DNA of 64,000 bases from the NCBI GenBank assembly GCA_905221605.1, contig CAJNDS010001602.1, positions 102,501 to 166,500 on the forward strand, read 5' to 3'. A program made the position numbers and the translations under genes. The DNA comes from Symbiodinium natans (Eukaryota; Sar; Dinophyceae; Suessiales; Symbiodiniaceae). The notes beneath the pieces were generated by a model, which was not told where the DNA came from, ran no database searches, and saw only the letters and a program-made list of their open reading frames with translations. Positions within the stretch are counted from its first letter, which is position 1; each line of letters begins with the position of its first letter. This document shows positions 14,301 to 28,100 of this stretch, piece by piece.

Positions 14301-17300
14301 TTCTGGTCATCATCGAAAATCGTGAAGATCTTGAAAGCTGTATCCTAAGGCCAGGGACGTGGAAGCCCTGCGGCCCGAGGGTGTTAGGTTTGGGGACCCT
14401 AAACCCTATAAACCCTAAACCCTTTTTTAGAATGCTCTAAATCTAGCAGATGGATTCATGCAAGTTGCGAAGCTGATCCCGATCCGCATCTGATGGATCA
14501 GCTCAAGAAACTCAGCCAGGCTCAGCGTGCCATCCCCATCCTTGCCACAAACTCGGCTTCGGTTTTTTCAGAATTCTTCGACGCTGGTGCACAAAGGTAA
14601 ATGGGCCTCCGAACCCCAAGCCCTAACCCGAAAGTCAGAGGTTCATCCGAAGAGAGTCTTTTTTTCAATGTAAGCTTGGGGTTGATGCCCAAGCCATGTT
14701 CTTGCTGTTCTTCCCAGTGCTCAGGTGACTTGACTTCGGAGGCAGAGGAGTCTGTAGCCTTTTGCCCCCCATGGGACCAATTAAGGTAAAGAATCGCCAA
14801 GACACAGGATGCTGATTTAGGGTTTTGTCAAGGCCACAAGCTTACATACGCGCTGGGTGGGTACGTGGATGCACCCTGTGCGCCAACATGTAATTCCCAT
14901 ACCTGGGTAAACGCATGTCTCTGCAGAGGCATGCACGGGTCTTGGGAGATGTGGTATCGGGAGGAACTGGCTGCGACCTTTAGAATCAACAGCCCAACCC
15001 TAAACTGGAGAACCAGCGCCCCACCGACCCTGAACATCCCGGAACTCCATTCAACGCCCGCATCCTCGTCCACGTGCTCGAACAAAACCTGATGCAGCAG
15101 ACGTATGCTGCCTCTCACTCTTTCTCCAGGGCTTCGTGAGGTTCAGGCACAGCCCAGGGAGGAGGGGTATCGAGCGGCTGTGTGTCCAAAGTGCAGAAAA
15201 CAAGTCACCCATTCGCCTTCAGGCCGGCTGCACAAGATCCGCCTACCTGCAATGACCCGCTCCCAACCCCGTTTCACTGTGCAACGCAACCTTCCTGTAA
15301 ACGAATTCAGTGGCAGGGAGCACGCACATCATGTGAACTGTAGCCCCACTTCTCCAGATTCTTGCGGAGCCGTGTGATCAGGAGCACTTGGGATCGGCTC
15401 CGCCAGCAGTCCATGAACTCGTGGCCAATGATGCCAACAGGTAAAGCTGAGAACAGCATGCTCACAAAGGTCAAGACAGATGCGATGGCATAACCCCAAG
15501 CGGTTGTGGGGAAGAAATCCCCGTAACCCACGGTAGTCATTGTTACAACCGAGAGCCAGAGAGAATGTTGCATGCTGGGAATGTTGCTTCTATCCTCTGC
15601 AAGGAAAAGTCCCGTGGCTGCTGTGAGTGTGATGATCGCCGCCAGGTAGCTCAGAAAGGGCAATGCTTCCACAGATCTGTACATGGCTTCGCTCAAGAGC
15701 CTGAAGATTTCGAAGTATCGTAGCAACTTGAAGAAGCGAACCAGAGGCAGGAAGAAGAGCAGCAGTACATCCAAGCTTTCCCTGGAACTCGAAGGCCCAA
15801 CCATGAACCCAGCAGCAGCCCGAAGGGGCAGTCCAGTGGCAGAGAAAAGGTCTGGCCAGTTCAAGGCATCAACCAGGTAGCTCCACTTGGAGGGAGCTGA
15901 GATGAAACGACAGAGAAACTCCAGTAAGAAGACCGTGTCGAAGAACGTCTCCACCGGAGCTGCGATTGTGGCATCTACTATGGGACTCCTTAACATGAGC
16001 TGGTGTCTTCTTGCAACAGAAAGGCGCGCAGAGAACCATACAGAACCCTGGTAGCAGAACTAATGAAGAATCTGCACGCACTGCCATGGGTCGGGGTTGT
16101 TTGAAGGAAAGTGAAGATGACATCGCAGAAAACCGAAACCTTTAGACCCACAGAGACCCACCACGCAGGCGTGCTGGAGTCGGGATCATCCAGGAACCTC
16201 CGGCAAGTGCGAGATGTATGGCATGAATTCTAAAGCTCACACTCATCATCTAAACCATCAGGTGTCTGTTTGCACATACGCACCACACTACGAAAATGGC
16301 GTGGCAGCTTCCTCTGCTATATGGCCTGTCTCGCTAGGGTACGGCTGCACAGGGGCAAAGGATTATGCCATTTGACCGCATGAAGCCGTAAACTTTCCTG
16401 GCAGGCCTCATGACGGGGGCATCGACTGCTCCGCACATTCGTTCTTGCAAGATGCCCCCCCCTCCCCCACCCTCCTCCCTTCATCTGCATGTGCTTCCCA
16501 GGTCCATAGGTGCGTGCTGAGCCACTCCCATAGTCTGTCCATCGGACCGCGTCTCACGAGCCTCAGCACAGGTGCGTCCTCCTCGCCGTCATCGTCATAG
16601 AGTTTCCTGAGCTGCTGTCCCCTTGACCCATATGACCTATACCTCTCCCATGCCCTAAGCTGCATACACCGAACGGAGTAAATGGAGCCCTGAACTTGCC
16701 CAGGTCAGCATGACATGGCCAAACAACAACTAAATCCAGCAGTGCCCAGGGGGTGGGTGTGTGTTCTGAGGTTTGCAAGCACTCCTCAAGACCTCAAGTG
16801 ATGAAAAGAGAGTAACATTTGCTTGAATCAAGGGAATCTCGCTTGAATGCCATGTCATGTGGGGTCATGTGTGTGCGTGTGCGTCTGCGTGCCTGTGTGG
16901 GCGGGTGCGCCTTTTTGCTTCCGACTGCCTAGCGGAATTGTTCCCTTTATTAGGTGTTTGGGGTCTGCGGCAAGCATTCGGGCCTACAGACATTCATGCG
17001 CACGTCAGAAAGCGCTGATGCTCGGTTTTTTCCGGCGTCAGGTAGAGAGATTGTATTCTGGCCATGATTGCTGCTTTGGATACTTTGGATAGGACAGCAG
17101 GGTGTTGAGAACACAAGGGTTGCCGATACCCTCATGCAAGGTCGCTTGAAGGCACAAGGATTTTCAAAAACAAAACTTACACACACACACACACACACTT
17201 GCACAGTGTACCTCGATGATTCAACCGACTGTCATGCAGCGCAAGCCTCTTTGTTGAAGCAAAGTCGGAATCAAACGTGCGGCTGTGGCTGCTCAACTGA

Positions 17301-20300
17301 AATGCTTTCCTGCCACTCGTTGCAAAGCCTACGGTTGGGACTCAGGCTTAGGGTGCTTACTTGCAGATCTTGCGTTTGGTGGCAAACGCATGAAGAGTGC
17401 TTAGTGCTGGAGAGAGTGTTAACCCTGCCGTGAACCTTGAAATGCAGCAAAGCAAGCTCCAGCCTGTTGTTCCTGGAACGATTTGAGTTCACATCCACTG
17501 TCGACCTGAGCAAGGCGTCTGAGGCTTAGGGTCCTAGATGTAGCCATCCAACGACAGGAGTCAGATTCGCCTTTGCCGCGACTAGTTTCGTGTTGCCCCC
17601 GCTTTAGTATCGCTATCTGCTATCCGTTGTTTTGCGAGTTTGCAAAATTTGATTCGGGGCACCCTATTGACTTGGGTGACCCGCAATTCTGCGAAGTTCG
17701 TGCCCTGCGGACCCTGCGAAAGGGAACAAACAACAAAACGTGATCATGAAGAAGGACTGGAAACCTTAGGCTCTGAAGCTTCAAGGCTTAGCCAGATTCC
17801 AGCTTCAGATTCCGGAATTTTCCGGAGCCGGGCTTTATTTCAGTTCCTCCTAAAATTTGCTTAGGAACCAAGCCCCCAAACAATGGAGTCGCCGGCGAGC
17901 ACTTTGGAAATTAAACAGTTTCGGTTGCGCGGATTAGTCAGGAGACCCCCAGCCAGGGACTCAAAACAGAAAAATAAGGCCTGGAAACCCCAGTCCTACA
18001 TCCCTTAACCCTCGACCCCTGCACTCCTCGACCCTCGACCCCTACCAACCAGCCCCCGTTCCGTGAAAAGAGGGCGTCCAAAAACCGCGACTTTCATTTT
18101 TTTTTGGGGGGGGGGCCTAGATACTAGAGCAAGCACAACATTACAAAGCAAATGCCCAGACCTTCGCAGCACAGAACAGATTGCAACTCATGGTTCAAGC
18201 ACACTATGTAGTCACGCCTGCCCTTTCAAGAAGGTGTTCGACTGCTGCTTGCTCGACCCTCCGTATCGTTCTGTCAGGTTGGGGCCCGCAGACGCCGCAG
18301 ACCCTTGCGAAGTCGGTGCCCTGTAAATCCTACAAGTATAAGCCCCAGAGGTGGCATCTGCGAGGGTCAGAATCATTGGCCATTCCGGACAATTAATGTA
18401 CTTTTCTCGAGCTGCTGTCCGTCCAGCACTACCAACAAGCCCCAGTCACATCCGCGATTCGTTTCGAGCCGGCGCTGCCGAGGTTGCCTCACTCGACTCG
18501 CTCGTCCTTTGCTTCGTCGGATTTGGGGTTCGGTTCGGGGCTCTTCGCATTCTCAGGACAGCCTGATTGCACATGTTAGCAAGTGGGGGCGGTCCGGTCC
18601 AGCTTAGGGTCCCCATCAGGGTTGCTGCATATAAGGGCATGGTAAAAGGTACGGAAAATTGCGCCCTGACTGAAAGACCCTGATGCAGGGCTTGCAGGTG
18701 CTATCTGCCTCAGCCGGGGCAAGCAAAAGAAGAAGTATCAAAAGAGTTCTGGGGATCTGGACATATCTAATTTTATTGGGCGAACCTGGCCCTGGAGTCC
18801 TCTTGAACCCTAACGTCCTAAATCCTTTTCGGGTACCCCGGTGTCCTTGGCGGGCTCTCGGCGTTCTCTGGAGCAGTCCTCAGTGCAGCTCAATTTCAGC
18901 AGCGGTTTTCAGGACTTAGGACGAGGGTTGAGCAGCGTGACTGTTTGCAGGGCGGCCACAAAGGACGCACGGCTTCGGTTTCGCAGGGCAATTTTGAACC
19001 CAGGCCGCCGCTCTTCTTCAAAACATGCCACATAAGGGCCTTAAGGGCCAGCTATAAACCTCACCCCCAAATTCAGGCCAAAGCTTCTCGGAAGACGGAA
19101 GCACCTCCGCATCCGGATCAACCAGTCTCGGGGGCGGAACCACCTTCCTAGCCGAGGGCATATTGTCAGCATTTATATATATATATATGTTCATATGGAT
19201 ATGGTAGCATACATATATATATATATATGGAAACGTCACGGGGGGGGGATTCGATAATTGGAGTCTTGTTGTTTTCTTGTGGGTTCGCAAGTTGAAGAGG
19301 TTCACTTTTTGGTGGTTGGACATTCTTGAAATGAATGTGTGAAAATGGGTTCCTTGCGTGACTTGGGTAGTAGTTGAGTAGTTGTGTGGGGTGGAACCGG
19401 CAAAAAGCAACAATCGTAAGGACTGATGCGCATCGATTCGGCATGATCTGTTTCTTTCACGCAATGGAAAAGTCTGGCTCTGCCAGCTCCGCATACATAG
19501 AACTTGCAGCCGAACCCGTAAGCCGCAAAGCATACACCCCCAAGCCCCTGAATCACTGAAGAGAAAACAACAAAAGCCAAGGTAAGATCCTCAACAAACC
19601 CGAAACGCCTAATAAGGCAAAGACTCATCTTCCTCACGTCCAACACATCCTTGTGGTAGCTGTCCATGCGCTCGGAAAGCCGGTCCAAGCGATATTCGAT
19701 TCTCATTAGGGCCTGGAAGAAAGGCGACTGCGGTTCGCTGATGTCGTACCTTGACTCAAAAGGGCAGACGGGCTCGACATCGGAAATATAAAGTCTTGGG
19801 ACAGACGGATAGCTTGGGGGCATTTTGGATGGCAGGAGCCTTAAGTACGACTTCCGGATAGTTGGGATGCCCGGATTCCTTCTCGGGTCTTCGGGATGAT
19901 ATAGGCCACCCTCTTTGACTCGCCAACTACAAAAAATGTGGTTCATAAAGCAGGTCGAAGGAAAAAAACTTGCAGCTGAATGAATGCGGGCTCGTGTGCT
20001 CCATGATCACTCCAGGCTCTCCACCTTCCCGGCTGCTGCAGCTCCATGTGCAGGCCGGCGCCGCCATGTTGTGTCTTTGGCAAATCTGACCCCTGAAGCC
20101 CTAATCAGAACTTGTTCAGAAGGTGGCAGGCTCCACACGACTTATCCCACAACGACCGATGACTTTGAGCCAAAGGCAATGGTAAGGAAAAAGAGATTCT
20201 TGGTAAAGACAACATGGACGAGACAGAGACTGCGAGAGAGTGCCAGAGAGAGGCAAAGAGCACCAAGTTGTTGCCACCCATCGACCTTTCGGACGTATGA

Positions 20301-22069
20301 CTGGCATGCTCCGCAGGACCCGGTAAGGGACTCAAATATTTGGACGATTGCAGCCACATAAGTGACACTAGTCTCAAGGCAAGCTGCGGAGAAGTCGCCA
20401 AGGCCCGCTTGCCATTGCCATGCCGGGTCTATGAGAGGGCACCGGGAGATGACGAGCAAGCATTAAAGGCTCTAAGCGAACCTGTTGTATCATGTTGAAT
20501 GGAGGGACGCCCCAACAATAACATGAAACAGAATGCGCTTCTGTAGCTGCCTTCGTGGAGCGGCTAGCAACGATGAAGTCAGAGGTGTTCAAAAAACAGC
20601 TCGATGGTAGAAGCACCGGGTGTACTAGCTGCCTTCATGCCGATGCAAAAGGTTGCGAAAGCTGTAGTTGCATGGCCGGGTACCCACAAAGCAATTGCCA
20701 TGGGACCAGGCGGCTAGCAACCTGAACTGGGAATCTCGTCTTGCTAGGATATGCTCCGAAAGCTGACCTTAGATCTGACGGCTCGGGTATAGGCTTGGAA
20801 TCTCAATCTTACAGTTCTGCACACGTGAAACTTGTAAGGCCTAGAGGCCCACAGGCTGATGGCTTCAGTCTTCCGATCTCGCAGGAAACATCCCTCCCTC
20901 TTGGGACATCTGGCAGCGGTGATGGGGTATCCCGGCGACTGCGTATTAGATTATGGTGAGTGGAAGTACAGTCCTGTGCTTTCTTAGTCTTGTGGGAGAG
21001 AAACGCTCTCAACTGTCGACTTTAAGAAGTCGCCAGAGTGAGCTCTCCCAAATATACACGGCCTAAGCCCGCCTTGGGCGGCAAAGCCGCGGGGATTCCC
21101 CCAAATAAAAGGCACACCGAAGCCCCGGCAACCCTCTGAATCCCTGGCGCCTGGTCGTAAACGATCATCGCTCGGACCTCAGCAATACCATGCAAAACCG
21201 AAGCGCCTTGCATGCTTGGTATGGGGGTGGAGCTTCAATGTCAGCTTCGAGGTTCGGGGTGCTCTCAATCGCACCAGCGAACACTGGTTTCCGGTGTGAC
21301 CCCGAAGCCTCGAGCCGAAGATTCTTGAGCTTGTCATGCTGAGGCATTGGGCCCACTTGCAGATGCCACAAGCTGCCACTGACGCCTGGCATTTACCAGG
21401 CTTCGCGGAACATACGAAGTCCTTTGCCAAACTGGGCATTCTAAACGCTGCAATCCCTGGGTTCCCAAGATGGGGCCTTCTTGATGGCATCCGGTTCGAA
21501 GTCCCTTAGCATCCGTATACTCAGCCGAATGTCCGACAGAGATGCAGGGTCTCACCGGACACGCACTTGACCGCACAGGTTCGAACTGCGAAACTTATCA
21601 CCTCACAGATCTTGACAAGCGAAACAACGAAACTGCTTCTACTTCTCGATAACTTCATGGAAAGCATCGGATCCGTCTCCAGTGGCAGCAGCTTCGTCAT
21701 GACCTCACCAGTTGCGGAACGCCGCTTCCGGCAGTCTACATCAAGCGTCAGAACAGAACGCATGTGTGGCTCCATTGAGATCCAGAACGAATACATAGAC
21801 ATTCTTTCAAGACTACTTGTAAAGTATTTTACTTGTATAGCACTCTACTTGTATAGTATTAGACTTGTATAGCATTATACTTGTATTGCCAAGTGGGAAG
21901 ATTCAGTGTCACCGGGTCCCCCCAGAGTTCTGCCAGCTGAGGTCGGGGCGTCGGCCGGGATGTTATCCTTGTCGAAGTTGAGCAGACGCTCCAGCAGCTT
22001 CGAGTCGCCCCAGAGCTCCTGTTTTGGGAGGCGACCTGAAGTGACCTTGAGGTTTCCTGATTTTTTTTT

Positions 22070-22115
<46 letters not shown>

Positions 22116-25100
22116 AGCGCGAGGGACGGGAAGAAGTTCCAGTTCTGCGTTTTCCCCTCAACTTGGACTGGCCTTCTTGGCGGGATCCCAGTAGTCGTCC
22201 ACCTTGGACCTACCATCCGGTGCAGGCACCTGCATGTGAGATTTGCGGCACATCGTCAGCAGTCGTTGGGCAGGGGTACTCGCTGATGCGAAGATGGTCC
22301 AGAGGGATTAATTTGACGACGGCAACAACAAAGGCCAGAGCTGGCCTTCTTGGGCTTCACGCCAAAGCACCAGCACAACGCTTTGGACACAAGAACGACA
22401 CCTGAGCTGCGAGGGCTTCATCAGATTCAGTGGGAAGAGGGCAGGTGCTCTTCAGCGCAATTTCTAGCAAATTTCAAGGGACAAGGGAACACTGACACGT
22501 CCGGCTTGTGATGACGCGTATCTAGAGCAAGTACCCTTAAAGCATGAAGCCCAAAGCCCAGAGGTACTCCACTTCAGTTCTCCTTTTCACAATACGAACC
22601 AAACACAGAACAGCTCTGCACCGAATGCTGCCATCAAGACATATTTCAGACATTGAAAGTGTCGCAGCGTGTCCCCAGAACTTCACCTCCCTCACCGAGG
22701 TCAGGGCCCCCTGGAGGCTTGCCCATTGCCTTGACCTCCACAATGTCTCCCTTCGACAGCTGATTCAGCGCCTTCACCAGAAAGTCTTGGGGATCACGCC
22801 TAAGGCGTGAGGGTCTTGGGGGTTCGGAGTAGAGGATGACCTGTCAGAGTGGATACCTCTGCCCGACGGTGTGTTGATGGAATGAAGCCTGCTGGACCTG
22901 AATGTCTGCCATCGAACTTCCTTCTACCCTGCGACATGGTGATGAAACCTATGGCTGCCGAATGAACTATTGCTATGTTTGTGTTGTGATGGTGTCCGAT
23001 GGTTCCTTCATGCATAGGAGTCTGCACCGTTCGTTGTTCGTGGAGAACCAAACGGTTGTAGACTCCGCAGGGGCCCCAAGCCCCCCCCCCCCCCCCCCCC
23101 CAATAAAAACCCCCGGTGCTTCCCAAAGCTCTCCAGCTGCCCCTAATTATTGCAAGTTCGAGGCGACCACCCAGCCAAACCGTTGAATATCAACGTGAGC
23201 CGTTGTGAAGTTGCTTTGGTCTGGAACCCCAATTCGTTTTAGACCTGGCGGGGTTGTCAAAAATCCAGGCCAGGGTTGTCAACTCGCTTGCCACAGCATT
23301 GACCCTCGGCCCTACAAACCTTCGAAAAGTTGAAGACCCATGGCCGACAACTCTGCAATGGTCCTCGATGGCCGAGTTCAACGCCGGCATCGCCTTGTCA
23401 AGGTCTCGCCTTGTTGAGGGGAGTGTCTTGAAGTGCTGGTTTTGGGTGTTTTGGGGTGGTTCTGAAAATTGGAGGCTATTTTGTTTTGGCTGCGTTCCTA
23501 CCCAGCTGGCATGCCAGTCGCGAGGCAAGTCCACACGACCGATTTCAAGGTAGCCCTTATCGTTGATTTTTGTAGCCGCGGCCCGAATTGAAGGACCCAA
23601 GCTCATTGATTGACAGTGGAAACTGAAATCGAATTGAATGAATGTAAAGAGAAACCTACGACAGCTGACCATGTAGTTCTGAAAGTGTTGGGCAAGAGAG
23701 TGGCTTCACCCGATTTTTCGGGATGTTGCCGGGGGGTCCATGGCAAGTTACACCATTCATTCCCGCACGCTTAAGACAGCTCGATGCTCCCTACGATCCC
23801 ATCACGCTCTCCAATTCTAGCTTTGATTAAACGAATGTTGGAATGTCTGAGAAATCTACGACAGAAACCGGGAGGACTGCGGCTCCTATCAGTCCTATCA
23901 AAGATGTTGTGGACCGTGGGAACGAATGGCTCGGTTTGCATAGTCGAACCGGACGCAATGCCGCCCTTTGCCCTCTACACTCCCATCAAATGTTCGCAAT
24001 CCCAACAACTAACCCATGCACCTCTGCAGGGCCTAAAGCCTCAAGCCCCCACAAGCCCTGTGCTGGCAATCCATTTTCATGTTGTTGGCGCTCTCCGCCA
24101 CCTTGGACGTCTCTGCGGCATCCTGTCAACCAACACAAAATGTTTTAGAGTTCCAAGGAGGCGTGGAAGGGCTCAGAAGAAGCTGGATGCAGTCACCCTG
24201 GGCACCTAGCACCCCAAGGGTCTGAGCATCCTTCAACTCAAGTTTCTCAAGGTCCTTGGAGACCACCTCTTCAGTCGCAGCGGCTTCCTTCTGCTTGCCT
24301 TCAATTACCACCATGAGCTGTTCCTGCGCAGGGGTTGGCGCTGAAAAGCCTGATAGAAAGGTTCTTGGAGTATGTCTGGGAGCTGTGACGCTGTGGGAAG
24401 CTTACCATGTGTTGCGAATCGCATGGGACAACGGGCGTACGAATTTCAAGTATCCATGTCCCCAGCACTACTTGGAAACCTCTACGTTGCATGTACCATA
24501 CCGGTGCAAACAAAAAAAACACTTCCTGTGCTCTACCGCTGCCCGATGCTACTTTTGTGTGACTTCCAGGCTCCGCTTGTGGCAAAGAGAACTACAGCAG
24601 TGACACATACCACCTGCACGATTTCGACATCGCTTCTAGTTTGGTTCGTTCTTTCGCCATGGGTTCACTTTGACGCGACTTTCTAGAATCAGCTGAGTGA
24701 TGTGGACCTTAAGCTTGTGGAGGAGGAGCGGAGGGATTGTCATTCAACTCTTTCAAGGCTTTCGGTGCTTCTTCTCTCCACGCTGCTACTGTAATCCTAC
24801 TCTCAAACCTGCTGCGCAAGGGTGTCTTTCTCTGGCAGGGGGCTCGGAAGTTCTGCGGTCCGCTTCAGGCACCGCTATGTTCTACGCGTGGTGCCTCAAG
24901 CTCGGCAACACGCAGAAGCCCACAGAAAAGTGGGAGCATGATGCAGCGTGCGTTGTGCTGTTTGGCAAATGTCGCAGAGGAAAGCTTGCGACCCTTACCA
25001 CTCCATGTGATCCCCACATTCAGTCGGATGCCGGGGCTGAAGACAAGGAGTTGAAGTGGACCTCGCAGCGAAATCTGCCATCCAGCTCCTGGGGCATAGG

Positions 25101-28100
25101 CTCCGCTGAGCGGATTCGAGATACCTACGGAACACCCTCTTGAACCTCAAACCTCCTCAGGGATATGAAACATCGAAAAACTCACCAACACTTGTGCCTG
25201 GAATCCTGACCAGAACTCATCATTACCCCAAAACCCTGCTCCTGTTCGCTTCCAGTAGTATCCCCGCTGTGGCAGCCAGCGCATGCACAACTGCCCGTGC
25301 ACAACCACTGGTTCGTGATCCTTCTTCGCTTCTGCACTCTTCGACTCGCCGGATTCGTGTCCTTCCAGCTGGGGCTCTCTCGACCCCGAAGGTGCAAACA
25401 GAGACGAGAGGTCGTATGCGCTGGCCCCTTGGTGCCATCAGCTATCCACGTCTGGCTCCTGACGTGGAAGGAAAGATTTATGGCGATACGCATGACAAGC
25501 TGGCTGTCCACGAAGCTTATGCAAAACTTCTGCACTGCCTGAAAGGGGGCGGTCATGGCAGCCATGTAGGTCTCCTGGTGGCGCATGCCTGTGAACACGC
25601 GAACAACAGTCACAGACATTCCGGTCGCAAGTGAACTCTGCTCGGACATCGGTGCATGCACAGCAACATGAAGACCTGCATGGATGCTACGAGGCGATGC
25701 GGGCTTTTTGGTACAGCACCCAGCGTGTTTGGCAGTGACGGTCATGGTTGTACAAGGTAGACACCGGGCACGACAGCAATCCCATCGACATCTAAGTCGG
25801 CAGCAATCGGAACTTTGTCTGATGTCGACCCCTTCTCTCTCCCAGAATGCGTCCCATATCTATCTACAGCATGTAGACACAGCGATTGCACTCATGCCGC
25901 TGCTCCTCGGCAGCAATCCGAACTTTGAAATTGTGCCCTCCAAAGAGGTGGCTTTGACACCCCATCGTCTTGTAACCGCCGTGTTCGGCCATATACAATC
26001 GTGCAGCCGTCTGGCAGGGGAAGCGGTTGGCTATGACTATGAGACTACATGTAGCTCCGATTGTATTGCTAGAAACGGCCGTATAACATAAACACATATA
26101 TATATATTTATATTTACACGTAGATGCATGTAGATGTACAGGTAGGCTGTAGCCATGAGATAGTCTACATATGTCTACCTTTTCATCCAGAAAATGCATG
26201 AGCGAATGAACGTCGGGACACTCTGTGGGACACGAGGCTCACCTGCTCAAAGCGGCTAACAAGCCAGCAATCAGCAGGGCCGTGCTTGGAACAACAACTG
26301 CGCGGGCGGCGTTGACCGGTGTTGCCAGTGTCGACTGCCTGGTAAGGACCAGGAACCTTAGCCGTCTCGGAGTCTCAGAGCTATCACAGCAGCTGTACAA
26401 CATCTGGAGCCTATAATGCGAAAAAAAACGTGGATGTGCAAGCAAGACGCAAGTCCGGCCTGAAGGACATGGTTTTGTTGAAGGTTGCGATGAGTTCTGC
26501 CTCTGCTTTTGTCGTCGGCGGGCAGATGCCGGTAATTGGATCTGGATCAATGCCGGCTCCGGCGATCTGCGTGAAGGTCACCTTCAACGGAGGGACGAAC
26601 TCATTCGGAAAGAAGCCTGTCGCAGCCAGGTCATCCCTGTTGAAGCCTCAGTCATGTACTGCATCCGATAATTCGGTCCACATACTTTGAAAACACCCAG
26701 GCGCCTTGCTCAAGAAGGAGCTGAATCATGTGCTTTCCCTACAAAAGACAACAACCCCATACATATCTGACATTCGTGGCGATAGTCTACTAGTCTATGT
26801 TGCTCGGACAGTTCTCGCGCAAATTAAGTGCCTGCAGCAAAAACCCAGCAAAGATTGGCAAGTGAACGGCCCTGCAGAAGTATGTTTGACAACTGTGTCT
26901 TTGCAATCATTATTATATGTATACACACATACACATATATATATGTGTGTATATATAGATATATGTAGACTGTGTCTGCGCATATATACATAACACATTG
27001 TCAAGCAACTCTGGCGCGTTGTGTACCTGCAGCCGGCTGCTGTATTGCATGAACGAGCAGACGGGCACGAAGCGAAGCCGTAGAGGTAGAAGCACTGCTG
27101 GCACTCCATAAAGTCCCCATAGCGACTGCCCTGCGCATTCACGATGCAATAGTCCGGCTGCCGGAAGCTGTTGAAGCGTCGGCGGCTGAAGCTATCATAG
27201 TTGTAAGCATCACCGTACATGCTGTTGTAGGCATACATCGCCCCAGCACCGACCACCGCGCCACCTGCTGCATACATGGCAATGTTGGCAGTGTTGTCTG
27301 GCGGATAGGCGTTGTAGCCAGAATAGCCATAGGGAGTCTGATAAGGCATTGTCCCTCCGTAGTTGTTCATAAGCATTGGTCGACTATTGTAGCCATAAGG
27401 TACCGAACTTGACCCTGCGGAATAGACGTTTCCATCCATGCTGGTGGTGCGCCGTCGGCTGTTCAAGGGCGTCGGAACGGGTGGTGGGGGTGCCCGGCGG
27501 CGCACGTCCCTGCGGCGGGGGGAAACTGGTGCTCGCCTCCGTGGGCTCCAGAAGCTGGGTGCAGAGCTCGATCGTCGACGTGGCGAGGTGGCGGTGGCCG
27601 CTGGAGCACGGCGACGAGGCGAGGAAAACGAGAAGGAGCGTCTAGAGCTAGAGAAGCTGCCTCCACGACGTCGCGCGGAGAGCTGCCGAGCTCCCCCTGG
27701 CGCCGATTCCTCAAGCCGCCGTGTTGCTACGCAAGTGTCCGTGCCCTCGTTGTAGGTGGCAGGGGGGTCATCGCAGGTCTCATAGCTGAAATAGTAGCCA
27801 ATTCCCAGCCAAGACTTCTTTGCAATGGGGCACTCCAAGTTCACGTAACACCACGCATCGCAGCACCATTCATGGTCACTTGACTCGTTCCAGCCGGAAT
27901 CGGCATCAGAACCCCACACTTGTTTGCAACTTGCGTTGTCCCAGGCCTGGCATGAGCTGCCATAATCGGTAGCAAAGGTGTCTGGGAGTGATCCGGTGGG
28001 CAATTGACCTCTGCACTCACAAGCCTGCAGGTTGTACTGGCACCCAGAGACCACATCTGGCACGAGCTCGCACCTCTCCGCGCTCCAGAACTGGCCAGGC

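Larger units (their letters stand above)
8606..21150 (-). other. Dynein intron of 12.5 kb with a guest gene and an inverted-repeat element
   Basis: The flanking dynein exons join in phase (VYDQ|VAKM), so these 12,545 bases are removed from the dynein message. Contents: a K+ channel/EF-hand gene on the same strand (14255-19749), a 1.8-kb inverted-repeat element (10241-12022), a T9G10 tract (18097-18115), TA microsatellites (19180-19230) and a TTTAGGG-like patch (14396-14422). I recognise no gene in 8.7-10.2, 12.1-14.2, 16.0-19.6 or 19.8-21.1 kb, although missing channel exons should lie in 16.0-19.6 kb. The donor is GC (GCGCCAG) and the acceptor AG|G. Confidence 0.85.

Noticed and set aside
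16408-16665. Possible pre-S1 exon of the K+ channel (PMDRLWEWLSTH on the minus strand)
   Set aside because: Attractive position, but no phase-consistent join to the S2-S6 exon and no S1 helix nearby.
25140-25745. Overlapping open frames of 164 codons (+) and 187 codons (-)
   Set aside because: Neither shows a recognisable domain or splice-consistent ends; each could be the shadow of the other or chance in a GC-balanced intron.
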